64,000 nucleotides of DNA from Tropicimonas marinistellae (GTDB taxonomy: Bacteria > Pseudomonadota > Alphaproteobacteria > Rhodobacterales > Rhodobacteraceae): contig NZ_LNCI01000004.1 in the NCBI RefSeq assembly GCF_001509585.1, forward strand, positions 1 through 64,000, given 5' to 3'. The notes under the pieces were generated by a model. The model had not been told where the DNA came from and made no database searches. It saw only the letters and a program-made list of their open reading frames with translations. The first letter of the stretch is position 1; each line of letters opens with the position of its first letter. The position numbers were made by a program, and so were the translations under genes. Positions 1-9,118 of the stretch are shown here, piece by piece.

Positions 1-309
1 AGTGTTGGTCGGCTGACTGTGCATTGCCGACCTCGAGCCTCCAAGGGCAAGGTCCGGTGTGGGACCATTGCGGACCCTTGCTATGAAGCGTTCAACCGTC
101 GCGACCCGGCCCAAACCCGACTTTCACCACAGCTGTCGCGAACGTCAGTTAACTGCCCTGCTTGCGGATCATCAACCTCAAGAACGATTGCGGTTTTCGT
201 GTTGCAGATCCATGTTCCATTCAAAGGTGAAAAACTCGCTTCAAAAAAGTCCGGCTCAAGATTTGACAATGCGCACCAGCCAGCGCCGCAATGCCCCGGG
301 AAGGCCAGA

Positions 310-654
310 ATGGACTTACAACGATCGACCCGGACTGATGGACACTCGTCGCGCGTATTGCCCTGGAATTTCGTCGCCATTGTCTTTGCCGCGCTTGCGA
401 TTGCAGCCGTGGCCACCGCCTGGCTCCTCGAACGCCCCATGGTCCCGGCGGCATTGGCCGGCACGATCATGGGTTTCTTCGGAACGGTTCTGGCCAACCT
501 GGCGCGAGCGCTGTTCGCTGGTGCGATAGTCCTGCTTGCAAGCCTGGCCGGCAGCGAGGTTCCTGCCTGGATGATCCCGGCCATCATCGCGCCGCTGTTA
601 TGCGCCTTTTCCGGTTGGGAAATCGGCAAGACAGGCACCCGCGCACATGCATAG
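310..654 (+). CDS. membrane protein, probable N-terminal half of a split FUSC-like protein
   Basis: This 114-residue protein begins with a basic, polar stretch and then has about three hydrophobic segments (roughly residues 17-40, 45-75 and 78-100). The chosen ATG follows an AAGG ribosome-binding sequence; the frame is open further upstream, but that part looks non-coding. It ends in a stop at 652-654, and the next frame continues straight on with more membrane segments resembling the second half of FUSC (aromatic acid/fusaric acid exporter-like) proteins. I infer that the two pieces were one inner-membrane protein, but neither half carries a decisive motif on its own. Confidence 0.5.
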   Translation: MDLQRSTRTDGHSSRVLPWNFVAIVFAALAIAAVATAWLLERPMVPAALAGTIMGFFGTVLANLARALFAGAIVLLASLAGSEVPAWMIPAIIAPLLCAFSGWEIGKTGTRAHA

Positions 655-671
655 GGCTTCTTGCCTGGATC

Positions 672-1289
672 ATGCTCATCGGACCGGCCGGCAACGGCTC
701 CGCACTGGAACTTTTCGCCGCCTACCTTGTCCCACTCCTGGTTGGGAGCCTGCTCGCTGCCGGTCTCGGGGCAGAGGCGCTCGCATCGAGACCGCCTGCT
801 GGCGCCCGCTACGGACGAGCCCACGCGATTGCCCTAGCCATCGGCCTCTCAACATCGATCATCCTGTCCTGGCAGTTCGACCACCCCGGAGCACATTGGA
901 TCATGACACTGTTTGTCGTGCGCGCTCTGGGCGATCCCGGCACGCACAGGAAAAAGGCTCTCTGGACCGGGCTTGCAACGATGCTCGGCGCGGTGACGGC
1001 GGCCCTCGTCACTTTTGTCCCCTTGCCGCCATCACTGTTCACGGTTCTGGGGGCTCTGTTCCTCCTGATCGGTCTCCGACTTATGCCCCTGCCGGATGCG
1101 AAATCGTCCCTGTTCATGTCTGCCGGCGTGGTCCTGGCCACCGCGCCGACCCTCGACGCCGCCCTGTATCGCGGCGGGGCGGCCTTGGCCGCATCGCTGC
1201 TCGCGATAATGCTCTCCTACGCATCGGCCCTTCTGACCGAACGGCTCGAGCGGACGAGGCTTGCCCAGGGAGATCATGACGAGATCTAG
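672..1289 (+). CDS. FUSC-like inner-membrane protein (C-terminal part)
   Basis: About 205 hydrophobic residues with five or six membrane segments. The stretch HWIMTLFVVRALGDPGTH (near residue 75), followed by a glycine-rich membrane segment, resembles the FUSC_2 signature (PF13515) of fusaric-acid/aromatic-carboxylate efflux proteins. The frame is already open at 600, overlapping the end of the preceding gene by 55 bases in a different frame. Either this is a separate protein starting at 672 or it is the continuation of one ~325-residue protein after a one-base slip near 651. The family call rests on this short stretch and on topology, so it is tentative. Confidence 0.55.
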   Translation: MLIGPAGNGSALELFAAYLVPLLVGSLLAAGLGAEALASRPPAGARYGRAHAIALAIGLSTSIILSWQFDHPGAHWIMTLFVVRALGDPGTHRKKALWTGLATMLGAVTAALVTFVPLPPSLFTVLGALFLLIGLRLMPLPDAKSSLFMSAGVVLATAPTLDAALYRGGAALAASLLAIMLSYASALLTERLERTRLAQGDHDEI

Positions 1290-1362
1290 TGGCAACCCAG
1301 ACCGATTTGATGCTCTACTGGGTGAAAGGTCTTGAACAAATGTCATTTGGAGTAGAGCTGTT

Positions 1363-3252
1363 ATGCCCGCAATGATCAGACGACATTTCCTGAAGGCGGC
1401 CCTGTCCGGTTCGACCGCCATGGCGCTTCCCGGAATCGGATGGGCGCAATCGATTTCCTTGTCGGATATCGGTGGATCGATCCTCGGTGGGCCGCCGGCA
1501 ACCGTCTTCACGGCCCGCGAGATCGTGACCCTCGACGCATCCAGACCCCTCGCGCGGGCCGTCGCCGTCGTAAACGACCGGATCCTTGCGACCGGATCGC
1601 TGGAGGAGGTCGAGGCCGTCCTTGGCGATCAACCCTACGAGATCGACGCCCGTTTTGCGGACCTGGTCATTGTGCCCGGTTTCATTGCCCAGCACGATCA
1701 TCCGATCCTCGCTGGCCTGACCATGTCTTCGCTCATCCTATCCATCGAGGATTGGGAACTACCAAACGGAACCGCGAAAGCAGTCTCTGACAGGGACGAT
1801 TTCATGACGCGGCTTGCAGCCGCCGAGGCAGACATGACCGACCCCGACGCGCCCTTGCTCACCTGGGGCTACCACGCGTCCTTCTTCGGACCTCTGACTC
1901 GCGCCGACCTCGACACCATCAGCCGCGATAGGCCGATCTTCGCTTGGGTGCGTTCCTGCCACGAGTTTGTCCTGAACACAGCGGCTATGGAGAAAGCCGG
2001 CGTGACCAAGGAACTCATTGCAGGCTGGTCAGCCACCGAGCAAGCCCAATCGAGCTTCGAGAATGGCCACTTCTGGGAGCAGGGTCTCTTCGCCGTGCTT
2101 CCGAAAATCGCCCCCATGGTTGCTGAGCCTGGTCGGTTTCGCCACGGGCTGGAAATCATGCGGGACTACATGCACGCCAAGGGTGTCACCTTCGGCAACG
2201 AGCCGGGCGGCATTCTGGCCCGACCCGTGCAGGAAGCCGTGAACGAGGTGATGTCATCGCCCTCCATGCCCTTCCGCTGGAGTTTTACCCCTGACGGGAA
2301 GAGTCTGGTCGCCGCTTATGACGATGACCTCCGGGTGCTCCGCGAAACCGAGGCGCTGATCGACTGGTACGGGGGCATGACCAGCATGGCGGAGAAAAGC
2401 ATCAAGCTGTTCTCTGACGGGGCGATCTATTCACTCGCCATCCAACTGCGCGATCCTCCGATTGGGGATTACCATGGCGAATGGATGATGGATCGCGATG
2501 CATTCGAGCGTGCCTTCCGCATTTACTGGGACGCCGGCTACCAGATGCATGTGCATGTAAATGGCGATGCCGGGCTTGATCGGGTTCTGGACGCGCTTGA
2601 GGAAAACCTGCGGCGCAATCCGCGCTACGATCATAGGACCGTGATCGTTCATTTCGCGGTCAGCGCCCCGGACCAGGTCGAGCGAATTAAACGGCTCGGG
2701 GCCATTGTCAGTGCAAATCCTTACTACGTGACGGCCCTGTCGGATCGATACAGTGAAACCGGCCTCGGGCCGGAACGGGCAGACCAGATGGTTCGGCTCG
2801 CGGACGTCGATCGCGCCGGGGTTTCCTGGTCGCTGCATTCTGACATGCCCATGGCACCTGGTGACCCGCTGTTCCTGATGTGGTGCGCGGTGAACCGGAT
2901 GACCAGTTCCGGGCGTGTCGCCGGCGAAAACCAGAAGGTATCGGCCGAGGCTGCACTACGCGGCGTCACGATCAACGCTGCCTACTCGCTCCGGCTGGAG
3001 AAGGACCTTGGCAGTATTGAACCCGGCAAGCGCGCGAATTTCACCGTTCTCGACAGGAACCCCACAACAGTCGACCCGATGACGATCAAGGATATCATTG
3101 TGTGGGGGACCGTAATGGAGGGTGATGTCCTGAAGATCCAGCCTGCCGGTCAGGACGACGCCACCTTGCGTCAAGGCTGGGAGTCCAACGTGCATGACTT
3201 CGCAAGTCACGCTCTCCGCCACGCACTGTCCGCAGTCCATAGCCACATTTGA
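1363..3252 (+). CDS. Tat-exported amidohydrolase family protein (YtcJ-like)
   Basis: A 629-residue metal-dependent hydrolase of the amidohydrolase superfamily (Amidohydro_3/YtcJ group). The N-terminus has a twin-arginine signal, RRHFLKAA at residues 4-11, followed by a hydrophobic segment and an AQ cleavage-type site, so the enzyme should be folded and cofactored before export to the periplasm. The metal-site strand appears as QHDHP (near residue 109), where the family usually has HxH; further His residues lie at HVHVNGD (near 396) and HSDMP (near 490). The C-terminus has the usual beta-sandwich return ending with LEKDLGSIEPGKRANF. The substrate cannot be told from sequence. It is a single gene with no clear operon partner. 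Confidence 0.85.
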   Translation: MPAMIRRHFLKAALSGSTAMALPGIGWAQSISLSDIGGSILGGPPATVFTAREIVTLDASRPLARAVAVVNDRILATGSLEEVEAVLGDQPYEIDARFADLVIVPGFIAQHDHPILAGLTMSSLILSIEDWELPNGTAKAVSDRDDFMTRLAAAEADMTDPDAPLLTWGYHASFFGPLTRADLDTISRDRPIFAWVRSCHEFVLNTAAMEKAGVTKELIAGWSATEQAQSSFENGHFWEQGLFAVLPKIAPMVAEPGRFRHGLEIMRDYMHAKGVTFGNEPGGILARPVQEAVNEVMSSPSMPFRWSFTPDGKSLVAAYDDDLRVLRETEALIDWYGGMTSMAEKSIKLFSDGAIYSLAIQLRDPPIGDYHGEWMMDRDAFERAFRIYWDAGYQMHVHVNGDAGLDRVLDALEENLRRNPRYDHRTVIVHFAVSAPDQVERIKRLGAIVSANPYYVTALSDRYSETGLGPERADQMVRLADVDRAGVSWSLHSDMPMAPGDPLFLMWCAVNRMTSSGRVAGENQKVSAEAALRGVTINAAYSLRLEKDLGSIEPGKRANFTVLDRNPTTVDPMTIKDIIVWGTVMEGDVLKIQPAGQDDATLRQGWESNVHDFASHALRHALSAVHSHI

Positions 3253-3302
3253 GGTGATCCAGCTGCATCCATCGGCGTAGCCGGTGCGCCAAGCGCCAGC
3301 CG

Positions 3303-3890
3303 AATGGCATTTCGTCTACGCTAGTTCTAAGCGCCGATAAGCGGCCATACGTTGATTGTGCAGCAAACTTCCGTTCCCCGCCCTTTTTTGACTATTGCTG
3401 CACGGCAGCGCGACGATCGCCATCGGTTGGGGTTTCACAGCACCGACGTCAAATGACAGTTTTCGGGTCTCAAGCCAGATTATTAGATTGAAGGCGGCAT
3501 GTTAGCTGTGTTCGATAGCGCTGGCTGCGAGCCCTCGCAACCATAATTTATACACGATATCAATTGCTTAAAGTCGACATCGGCCGATCAAGTTTTTGAT
3601 GTCGCGTATTGCATCAACGCAAGATCAACGTTTGACGAGTCCACAGGATCGAACGGCTGGAATCGATGCTCTGGCATGGCCCAGCGAAGGCACCGCTCCA
3701 ATTCGTACCCAAGGTAGTGTTCTTGATATCGGCTCGTGAAACAAAAGAACTGACGACATCGGATTTCCATGTTTCGGATCGCGCGCTCGAGCAGGCTCCC
3801 ACTGCCCGAAAGGACCCCTCTTCTGTTCCCATCTGCCTCCAGGCTGCGATCATTGACGTTGTCACCAATGATTGCCTGGTGCCAGATCGC
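3303..3890. other. intergenic stretch with no recognised gene
   Basis: Between the amidohydrolase and the convergent epimerase there are nearly 600 bases in which I find no convincing coding frame on either strand. The short open frames here lack family resemblance and ribosome-binding sites. It is somewhat lower in GC than its surroundings (for example around 3480-3600), so a decayed gene is possible, but I see no recognisable remnant. Confidence 0.5.
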
Positions 3891-4823
3891 TCATTCACCT
3901 GCTGAAATCGGTATCGGTTCAACGTGGGTTTTTCTTGGATCTTCGACGTAGTCGCGCCAGTCGTGCTTCTGCTCGAAACCAAGCATGGTGCGGATCTTCA
4001 GGTTGGAGAATAGTGCTTCGTTCTCGTGCAGCTCGCGCGTCACCGGGACATCCGCATAGAACCGCCGGATGATCTCGCTGTTGGGAATATCCACCGAATT
4101 GGTGTCGTTACCGGCATTGAAGATCTGGAAGCCGAGCCCGTCGGCCTTGAGGCACAGATCGACGATCTGCCCGAGGTCGCGGGCGTCGATGTAGCAAAAG
4201 ATGTTGCGCCGCCGGCAGCCCGGATCGGCAAAGAAGCCCGGGAAGCGTTCGTATTCATGCGGCTCCATCACGTTGCCGATGCGCAGGCCATAGATGTCGG
4301 CCCCCGAACGGCGCTGAAACGCGCGGGCGGTCTTCTCGTTGACCACCTTCGAAAGCCCGTAGCTGTCCATCGGGTTGGTATCGTGCTCCTCGTCCACCGG
4401 CAGGTAGTCCGGATGCGCGACCCCGTCCGCAAAGCAGACACCATAGGTTGTCTCTGACGAGGCAAAGACGATCTTGGGGATGCCGAGCTTCACCGCCGCC
4501 TCGATCACGTTGTAGGTGCCGATGGTGTTCACCCGGAAGGTCTCGTGGTCGGGGTTGATCAGGATCCGTGGCACGGCCGCGAAATGCACCACCGCGCCTA
4601 AGGCAGGCACCCCGCTGCCCGGATCCAGCTCGTCGAAATTGGCATAGCTGGTCATCACGTTGAACATCGACCCGCTGTCGGTGATGTCAGCAATCAGGTT
4701 GTCGATGCCCGGCTCGTCAAGCGGGCTGAGATCTACATTGACAACCCGATGCCCCTTGTCCCGCAGATACCGGCAAACATAGCGCCCGGCCTTGCCAGAC
4801 CCGCCTGTGAACAGAATACGCAT
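3891..4823 (-). CDS. NAD-dependent epimerase/dehydratase (extended SDR)
   Basis: A 310-residue extended short-chain dehydrogenase/reductase. The N-terminal Rossmann motif GGSGKAG (residues 7-13) binds NAD(P), and the catalytic pair is in SYGLSK (near residue 155), the YxxxK signature. FASSETTYG supplies the conserved Ser region. Family members act on sugar nucleotides or other hydroxylated substrates; the exact reaction is not visible. The ATG is preceded by AAAGGAAA at normal spacing. It lies directly downstream of the VIT-family gene on the same strand; the apparent 91-base overlap disappears if the upstream frameshift is corrected, leaving 16 bases between the genes. Confidence 0.88.
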   Translation of the reverse strand: MRILFTGGSGKAGRYVCRYLRDKGHRVVNVDLSPLDEPGIDNLIADITDSGSMFNVMTSYANFDELDPGSGVPALGAVVHFAAVPRILINPDHETFRVNTIGTYNVIEAAVKLGIPKIVFASSETTYGVCFADGVAHPDYLPVDEEHDTNPMDSYGLSKVVNEKTARAFQRRSGADIYGLRIGNVMEPHEYERFPGFFADPGCRRRNIFCYIDARDLGQIVDLCLKADGLGFQIFNAGNDTNSVDIPNSEIIRRFYADVPVTRELHENEALFSNLKIRTMLGFEQKHDWRDYVEDPRKTHVEPIPISAGE

Positions 4824-5605
4824 CGGCAGTGTTTCCTTTCTATCCCCCTACTGTCGCTCCGACCCCAAAGGGCGACCACCGCGCAGACATTTCCGACAAG
4901 AACCATTTCACCGACACAGCGCAGCACACTCTCTCGCGTTGACCACCATCGCAGAAGTCCAAGCAGCACCAGCGCCGCAAAGGTCGCAAACAGAGATGCG
5001 ATGAAGGTCGCCGTCGTCGGTGCGAACAAAAAGTATTGCGTCAGCGGGATAGACCCGAAGGCGACGAACGAGAAAAAGGTCATCAAACCGTCGAGCGCCG
5101 GGGATCCGTTGCGCATGTCGGGCATCTCCAGCTCGTAGCTCATCATCATGTCGGCGATGAGTTCCGGGCACTTTTTCAATTCGCGCGACATCCGGTCAGC
5201 CGGAATGGGTTCGAGACCACGTTCGACCAACATCTGTACGATCTCGCGTCGCTCGCGTTTGGGGTTGGCATTCAACTCTTCCAGTTCGATCCTACGGTGG
5301 GAAATGTAGAGATCGCGCTGCGACCGTGTTGAAGGGAACTCGCCCAACCCCATCGAAACCGCGTCCGCAAAGAGATTGGCCAGACCGAACACGAGGACTG
5401 CCAGCGCACAGATCTGCGCCGCGCCGTCAGCCGAGGCACCCGCGAATCCCGCAACGATGGCGAATGTCGTGACAATCCCGTCATTGCCGCCATAAACGAT
5501 CTGCTTCAGCGATTCCTGAATCTGGCCGAGGCCGTGTTCTTTCCGGCGATGAAGTCCCCCGTCGATGTCCACTTGTGCCGCCTTTGTTCGCGTATCGTTT
5601 TCCAA
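4733..5605 (-). CDS. VIT1/CCC1-family metal transporter with a 3' frameshift
   Basis: An integral membrane protein of the VIT/CCC1 family, which moves Fe(II) or Mn(II) across membranes. The family motif KQIVYGGNDGIVTTFAIVAG is near the N-terminus, followed by the FADAVSMGLGEF second helix, a charged cytoplasmic insert and three C-terminal membrane helices. No ATG lies at the expected place; a TTG at 5605 sits downstream of an AGGAGG (spacing ~12) and is my preferred start, though the frame is open to 5677. After VCAVVA the frame runs into 45 unrelated residues. Removing one base in the CCC run near 4870 restores FGVGATVGG and a stop at 4840, a normal family ending. A mutation or a sequencing error is possible. 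Confidence 0.78.
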   Translation of the reverse strand: MENDTRTKAAQVDIDGGLHRRKEHGLGQIQESLKQIVYGGNDGIVTTFAIVAGFAGASADGAAQICALAVLVFGLANLFADAVSMGLGEFPSTRSQRDLYISHRRIELEELNANPKRERREIVQMLVERGLEPIPADRMSRELKKCPELIADMMMSYELEMPDMRNGSPALDGLMTFFSFVAFGSIPLTQYFLFAPTTATFIASLFATFAALVLLGLLRWWSTRESVLRCVGEMVLVGNVCAVVALWGRSDSRGIERKHCRCVFCSQAGLARPGAMFAGICGTRGIGLSM

Positions 5606-5698
5606 ATGATACCTGCACCCTCCTGACAACAGGCTGACGTAAACTCGGAAGGCGGAAGGGCGTGCAAGAACGACCACGAATGCACGGCTCTTGGTTTT

Positions 5699-6136
5699 TC
5701 AATCGTCCTCGAAGATCCCCTGTTCGGCCTGCTTGTGGCAGGCGTTGCAATTGGCCCAGGACTTCGCTTTCTCGAACTGGCGCTTCGAAACCTCCTCCTC
5801 GTGCTCATGCCGGAACCACGGCAAATCGGAGATGCGCAGAGGCACGGCGCTTCCCTTCGAACGATCCCGTCCGGCATTCGCTACGAGATAGGCCTCGATT
5901 TCGGCGCGGGTCTCCCCATACAGTCCGGCATCCTCGCCAAAATGATCGTCCAGAGTGCCCATCATGACTTTCCAGGACTGCGGTGGAAGGAAGCCAGCCG
6001 GATAGACCATGTGACAGGCGCTGCATTCCTCCAACGTCGCCGCATGGGTGACGGGGGGCATGTATTCCATCTCGTCCGAATGTGCGGCCCCGGAGAGCGC
6101 AATGGTGGCAACGGCGAGGAACGGCGTGATTTTCAT
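5699..6136 (-). CDS. diheme cytochrome c (DHC family)
   Basis: A 145-residue secreted cytochrome with a signal peptide (residues 1-20) and two heme-attachment motifs, CSACH at 38-42 and CNACH at 130-134. Between them is the DHC-family core with SWKVMMGTLDDHFGEDA, nearly the same as in the C-terminal domain of the cytochrome b561 fusion two genes upstream, so the two are paralogous domains. It acts in the periplasm as an electron carrier. It is the last gene of a minus-strand operon that starts with the b561-DHC fusion and DUF1924 genes, 18 bases after the latter. Confidence 0.88.
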   Translation of the reverse strand: MKITPFLAVATIALSGAAHSDEMEYMPPVTHAATLEECSACHMVYPAGFLPPQSWKVMMGTLDDHFGEDAGLYGETRAEIEAYLVANAGRDRSKGSAVPLRISDLPWFRHEHEEEVSKRQFEKAKSWANCNACHKQAEQGIFEDD

Positions 6137-6154
6137 GTTCGGTTTCCCTATGGG

Positions 6155-6547
6155 TCAGAAGCTGTCGAGCCAGGCGAGCACATCGGCCTTTTCGGCGGCA
6201 GTGCAGTCGCGACCGAGTACAGAGTTGCAATTCCGGCCGAACCATTTCTCGACGAACTTGACGTCGGTGAACCGTTCCGGGTTGGAAGAGGGAGCCAGTG
6301 GCTCAACCGGCTTGCCGGTCCGTGCTTGCCCAGTGGCTTTCGGGTCGGTCGTGTGACAGGTCGTGCAGGAGGGCGTATCTGGCTTGCCGCCGGTGTGGTT
6401 GGCCATGAACAAGGCCTGCCCGCGCTCGGCGGATGCCTCCGCGCCGGCCTCGGCCGAATATTGGGCCAGAAGATCGGCGGGCGATGTCGACTGCGCGGCG
6501 GCCGGATAGGCCAGTAACGCAAATGGCAAGACCAACAGGTATTTCAT
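6155..6547 (-). CDS. DUF1924 monoheme cytochrome c
   Basis: A 130-residue periplasmic protein with a signal peptide (MKYLLVLPFALLAYPAAAQ), one heme motif CTTCH (61-65), and the DUF1924 pattern GKPVEPLAPSSNPERFTD and WFGRNC followed by a second Cys pair (not a heme site). The ATG overlaps the stop of the upstream b561 gene in ATGA, so the two are translationally coupled. DUF1924 proteins commonly sit beside cytochrome b561 and DHC genes and are taken to receive electrons from the membrane cytochrome; the terminal partner is not known. Confidence 0.88.
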   Translation of the reverse strand: MKYLLVLPFALLAYPAAAQSTSPADLLAQYSAEAGAEASAERGQALFMANHTGGKPDTPSCTTCHTTDPKATGQARTGKPVEPLAPSSNPERFTDVKFVEKWFGRNCNSVLGRDCTAAEKADVLAWLDSF

Positions 6548-7674
6548 TTTGAGGTTTCCTTGGGGATTTCGATCAAAAAGGGGCTGAACCATCCGGTTTC
6601 GGCATCGGCATGGCAGGCCAAACAGTTCAATTTCGAGTAGATCGGCGCACGCAGGAAGGTCTCCTCCGCCACGTTTTCGTGCAGATCGTCCCAGGCGCGG
6701 GTCTCGGTGATGCGACCGGTTGGATCCTTCCGCGCGTTCGCAAACACGTGCGCGGGCCGGGTCTGCGCGCTCGAAGCGTCATGAGCGACCAGCCATTCAG
6801 TGATCCGGGCGTTGGTCTCGTCATCGAGGCGCGCGTCCTCGACAAAGTGATCATCGAGATTGGCCATGATCACCTGCCATTCCGAGCCCGACAGAAGGCT
6901 GGGGTGATAGGCGACGTGGCAGGCAGTGCATTCCTCCGCAAAGACCTCGTCGAGCACGGCCACCGGCGCTCCGTCTGGCACCCCGGTGTCCCGCTGCCAG
7001 ACCTGGACCGTCAGACCGGCCAGAAGGGCAATCACGGTCAGAGCGATGCGGGGACGGGAAACCACGTTTCTGCCGGGATGATCGCCGGGTCGGCGCTCCT
7101 TGGTGCCTGTCACCATGGACCGAACAAGGTTCTCCCGGCTGCGCCGGCTTTCGAAGATCGCGGCCGCGACATGGGCGAGGATCATGACGATGAGCAGAAT
7201 CGCGAGGATTTCGTGGAGTTCCAGACCCGCCTCGCCGATTCCGTAGGGCAGTGAGAGGAGCGGTCCGGTTCTTAAAACTCCCCCGAGCCCGGTCAGTCCG
7301 GCGATCCCGAGCAACTCCACGACCGCCATCAGCCCAAGCATCATCAGGCCACCGGCCGGGTTGTGACCAAGGTGTCGGCCAGCGTCCCCTCCCGTCAGAT
7401 GGGACAGGATCTCGGCGGGCGGGCGCAGGAAGTCCCGGAACCGGGCATGGGTCGGCCCGAGGAATCCCCAAACTATTCGAGCCGCAACCAAAGCCATCGC
7501 GAGCAGTCCCGAGGCGATGTGAAGCGTGATCCAGGGCGCTCCCAGAACGAATCCGGTCACCGCGGCGGTGGCGATGCAGACAACGAGCGCCCAGTGAAAC
7601 AGGCGGACCCAGATATCCCAGACGAGGACCGGATCTCTGCGGGTGGGCATATGGGATGTTGCGGCGTCAGTCAT
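6544..7674 (-). CDS. cytochrome b561 fused to a C-terminal DHC diheme domain
   Basis: A 376-residue fusion. Residues 15-185 form a four-helix cytochrome b561 with His candidates for two b hemes at H27 (FHW), H52 (LH), H154 (ELH) and H168 (AH). A further membrane segment at 208-226 leads to a periplasmic DHC domain with CTACH (249-253) and CLACH (351-355). One polypeptide could thus take electrons from the quinone pool or another donor across the membrane to c hemes and pass them to the two small cytochromes encoded next. The start after GGAGACAGGT is preferred over an ATG 75 bases upstream because the upstream segment is not membrane- or heme-like. Confidence 0.88.
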   Translation of the reverse strand: MTDAATSHMPTRRDPVLVWDIWVRLFHWALVVCIATAAVTGFVLGAPWITLHIASGLLAMALVAARIVWGFLGPTHARFRDFLRPPAEILSHLTGGDAGRHLGHNPAGGLMMLGLMAVVELLGIAGLTGLGGVLRTGPLLSLPYGIGEAGLELHEILAILLIVMILAHVAAAIFESRRSRENLVRSMVTGTKERRPGDHPGRNVVSRPRIALTVIALLAGLTVQVWQRDTGVPDGAPVAVLDEVFAEECTACHVAYHPSLLSGSEWQVIMANLDDHFVEDARLDDETNARITEWLVAHDASSAQTRPAHVFANARKDPTGRITETRAWDDLHENVAEETFLRAPIYSKLNCLACHADAETGWFSPFLIEIPKETSK

Positions 7675-7762
7675 ACCTGTCTCCAACACCCGAGTCGGGC
7701 TGATGGTGACAGGATGGCAGGTGCCCGCTGACGGCGGACTGATCGGCAATGTCAGGGAGCTG

Positions 7763-9118
7763 TCAGGTTGCGGAAGCTACGGCGGGAAGTGTTACATGGA
7801 CGGATAGTCCCGGGGTGCCGGGGTGTAGCTCCAGCTTTCCGCCGAGTGCCTCTGCAAGCTCGGAAGCGATCGCCAGCCCGAACCCGCTGCCGGTCGAAGT
7901 CTCGTCAGCCCGCACGCCTCGGCGCGTCATCTCCGCCAATCGCTTGGGCGGAATGCCGGGACCGTCGTCACTAATCGTGATCTCAACTGTATGGCCGGTC
8001 TCGCGGGCCTTTACACCGACGCGGGACCTCGCGTGGCGGGCGGCATTCTCCGCGAGTGCCCCCAGTATCTCGGTCAGGTCCCCGGTTTCCGCACTGACTT
8101 CCAGCGACGGCACGACGTCCACTTCCCAGGAAAGCGCCTCGCCGGGCGAGGTTCTGATCAGCACCCTAACTACCGATCTTGCGACTTCGGCAACATTGCA
8201 GCGAGCGGTTTCGTGATGCAGCGACGCACGCGCGCGCATCAATTCCCGATCCACATGTCCCCGCATAGTCTCGACGGTGTCCTCGATGGCCTCTGCATGT
8301 TCGTCCTGTCGGTCGTCGCGCAACCGCCCGGCCTCGCCGAGCATCGCCTGAAGTGGTGTTTTGAACCCATGTGCCAAATCGGCGGCACGCATACTGGCAC
8401 GGGAAACCTCTGCTTCCCGTTCTGCGAGGAGCGCGTCAACCTCCCTGGCCAAGGGGATCACTTCGGTTGGAAAGTCCTCGCCAAGCCGCCGCGAGGAACC
8501 GGACCGAATCTCTGCGATCCGGGTCTCAACACGGCCGAGTGGACGCAGCCCGATGGCCACTTGGGCCGCCATCGCGAAAATCAGCACAGCCACCAGGACG
8601 ACGAGATAGGGCAACAGGTCGGTTGTGAATTCTTGGCTGGCGGCCTGAAGGTCCGCCCGGTCCACAGCAACCGCGGCGCGCATCGGTATCTCGCCGAGTC
8701 TTGCAGGCAGGATTACGCTGCGTTCGACCGTCAGGATCGATTGCTCGGCGGGACCTTCAAGCATGTGGACATGCTCGCCCCCATCCGGAAGCTCATCGAC
8801 TGGCAGCGGTATCTCGTGATCCCAGAGCGACCGTGACCGGAGCAACCGCCCCTCCACCACAATCTGCCAATATAGGCCACTGAGCGGACGGTCGAATCGC
8901 GGATCGGCTGGCTGGTGGGAGAGATAGATCTGCCCGTCCGCATCCCGTTCGACCCCGGAGAGAACCTGATCGAGATGCACCGAGAGTTCCGCCAGCGCGC
9001 GGCGGTCGGCGTGGGCCGAGAACAACAGTGATATCCCGACAGCGGCGATCGCCAGCGCGACCACGACCGCCACCGCTCCCGTCGCGAGAAGCCGCCGGCG
9101 CAGCGAATAGGGCCTCAC
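7763..9118 (-). CDS. sensor histidine kinase, PhoQ-like
   Basis: A 451-residue membrane kinase: membrane segments near residues 10-32 and 170-190 flank a periplasmic sensor domain, then HAMP, the H-box LAHGFKTPL (near 248) and the ATP-binding N and G boxes (LAENAARHA and DDGPGIPP). The H-box LAHxxKTPL is the variant found in PhoQ-type kinases rather than the usual HDLRTPL. It starts with GTG in a GTGA overlap with the upstream response regulator stop, so the pair is coupled. PhoQ homologues sense divalent cations or envelope stress; here the nearby EF-hand and PepSY genes fit a cation or envelope signal, but this is inference. Confidence 0.87.
   Translation of the reverse strand: MRPYSLRRRLLATGAVAVVVALAIAAVGISLLFSAHADRRALAELSVHLDQVLSGVERDADGQIYLSHQPADPRFDRPLSGLYWQIVVEGRLLRSRSLWDHEIPLPVDELPDGGEHVHMLEGPAEQSILTVERSVILPARLGEIPMRAAVAVDRADLQAASQEFTTDLLPYLVVLVAVLIFAMAAQVAIGLRPLGRVETRIAEIRSGSSRRLGEDFPTEVIPLAREVDALLAEREAEVSRASMRAADLAHGFKTPLQAMLGEAGRLRDDRQDEHAEAIEDTVETMRGHVDRELMRARASLHHETARCNVAEVARSVVRVLIRTSPGEALSWEVDVVPSLEVSAETGDLTEILGALAENAARHARSRVGVKARETGHTVEITISDDGPGIPPKRLAEMTRRGVRADETSTGSGFGLAIASELAEALGGKLELHPGTPGLSVHVTLPAVASAT

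Noticed and set aside
3614-3982. Minus-strand frame beside the epimerase
   Set aside because: No family resemblance; overlaps the epimerase end in another frame.
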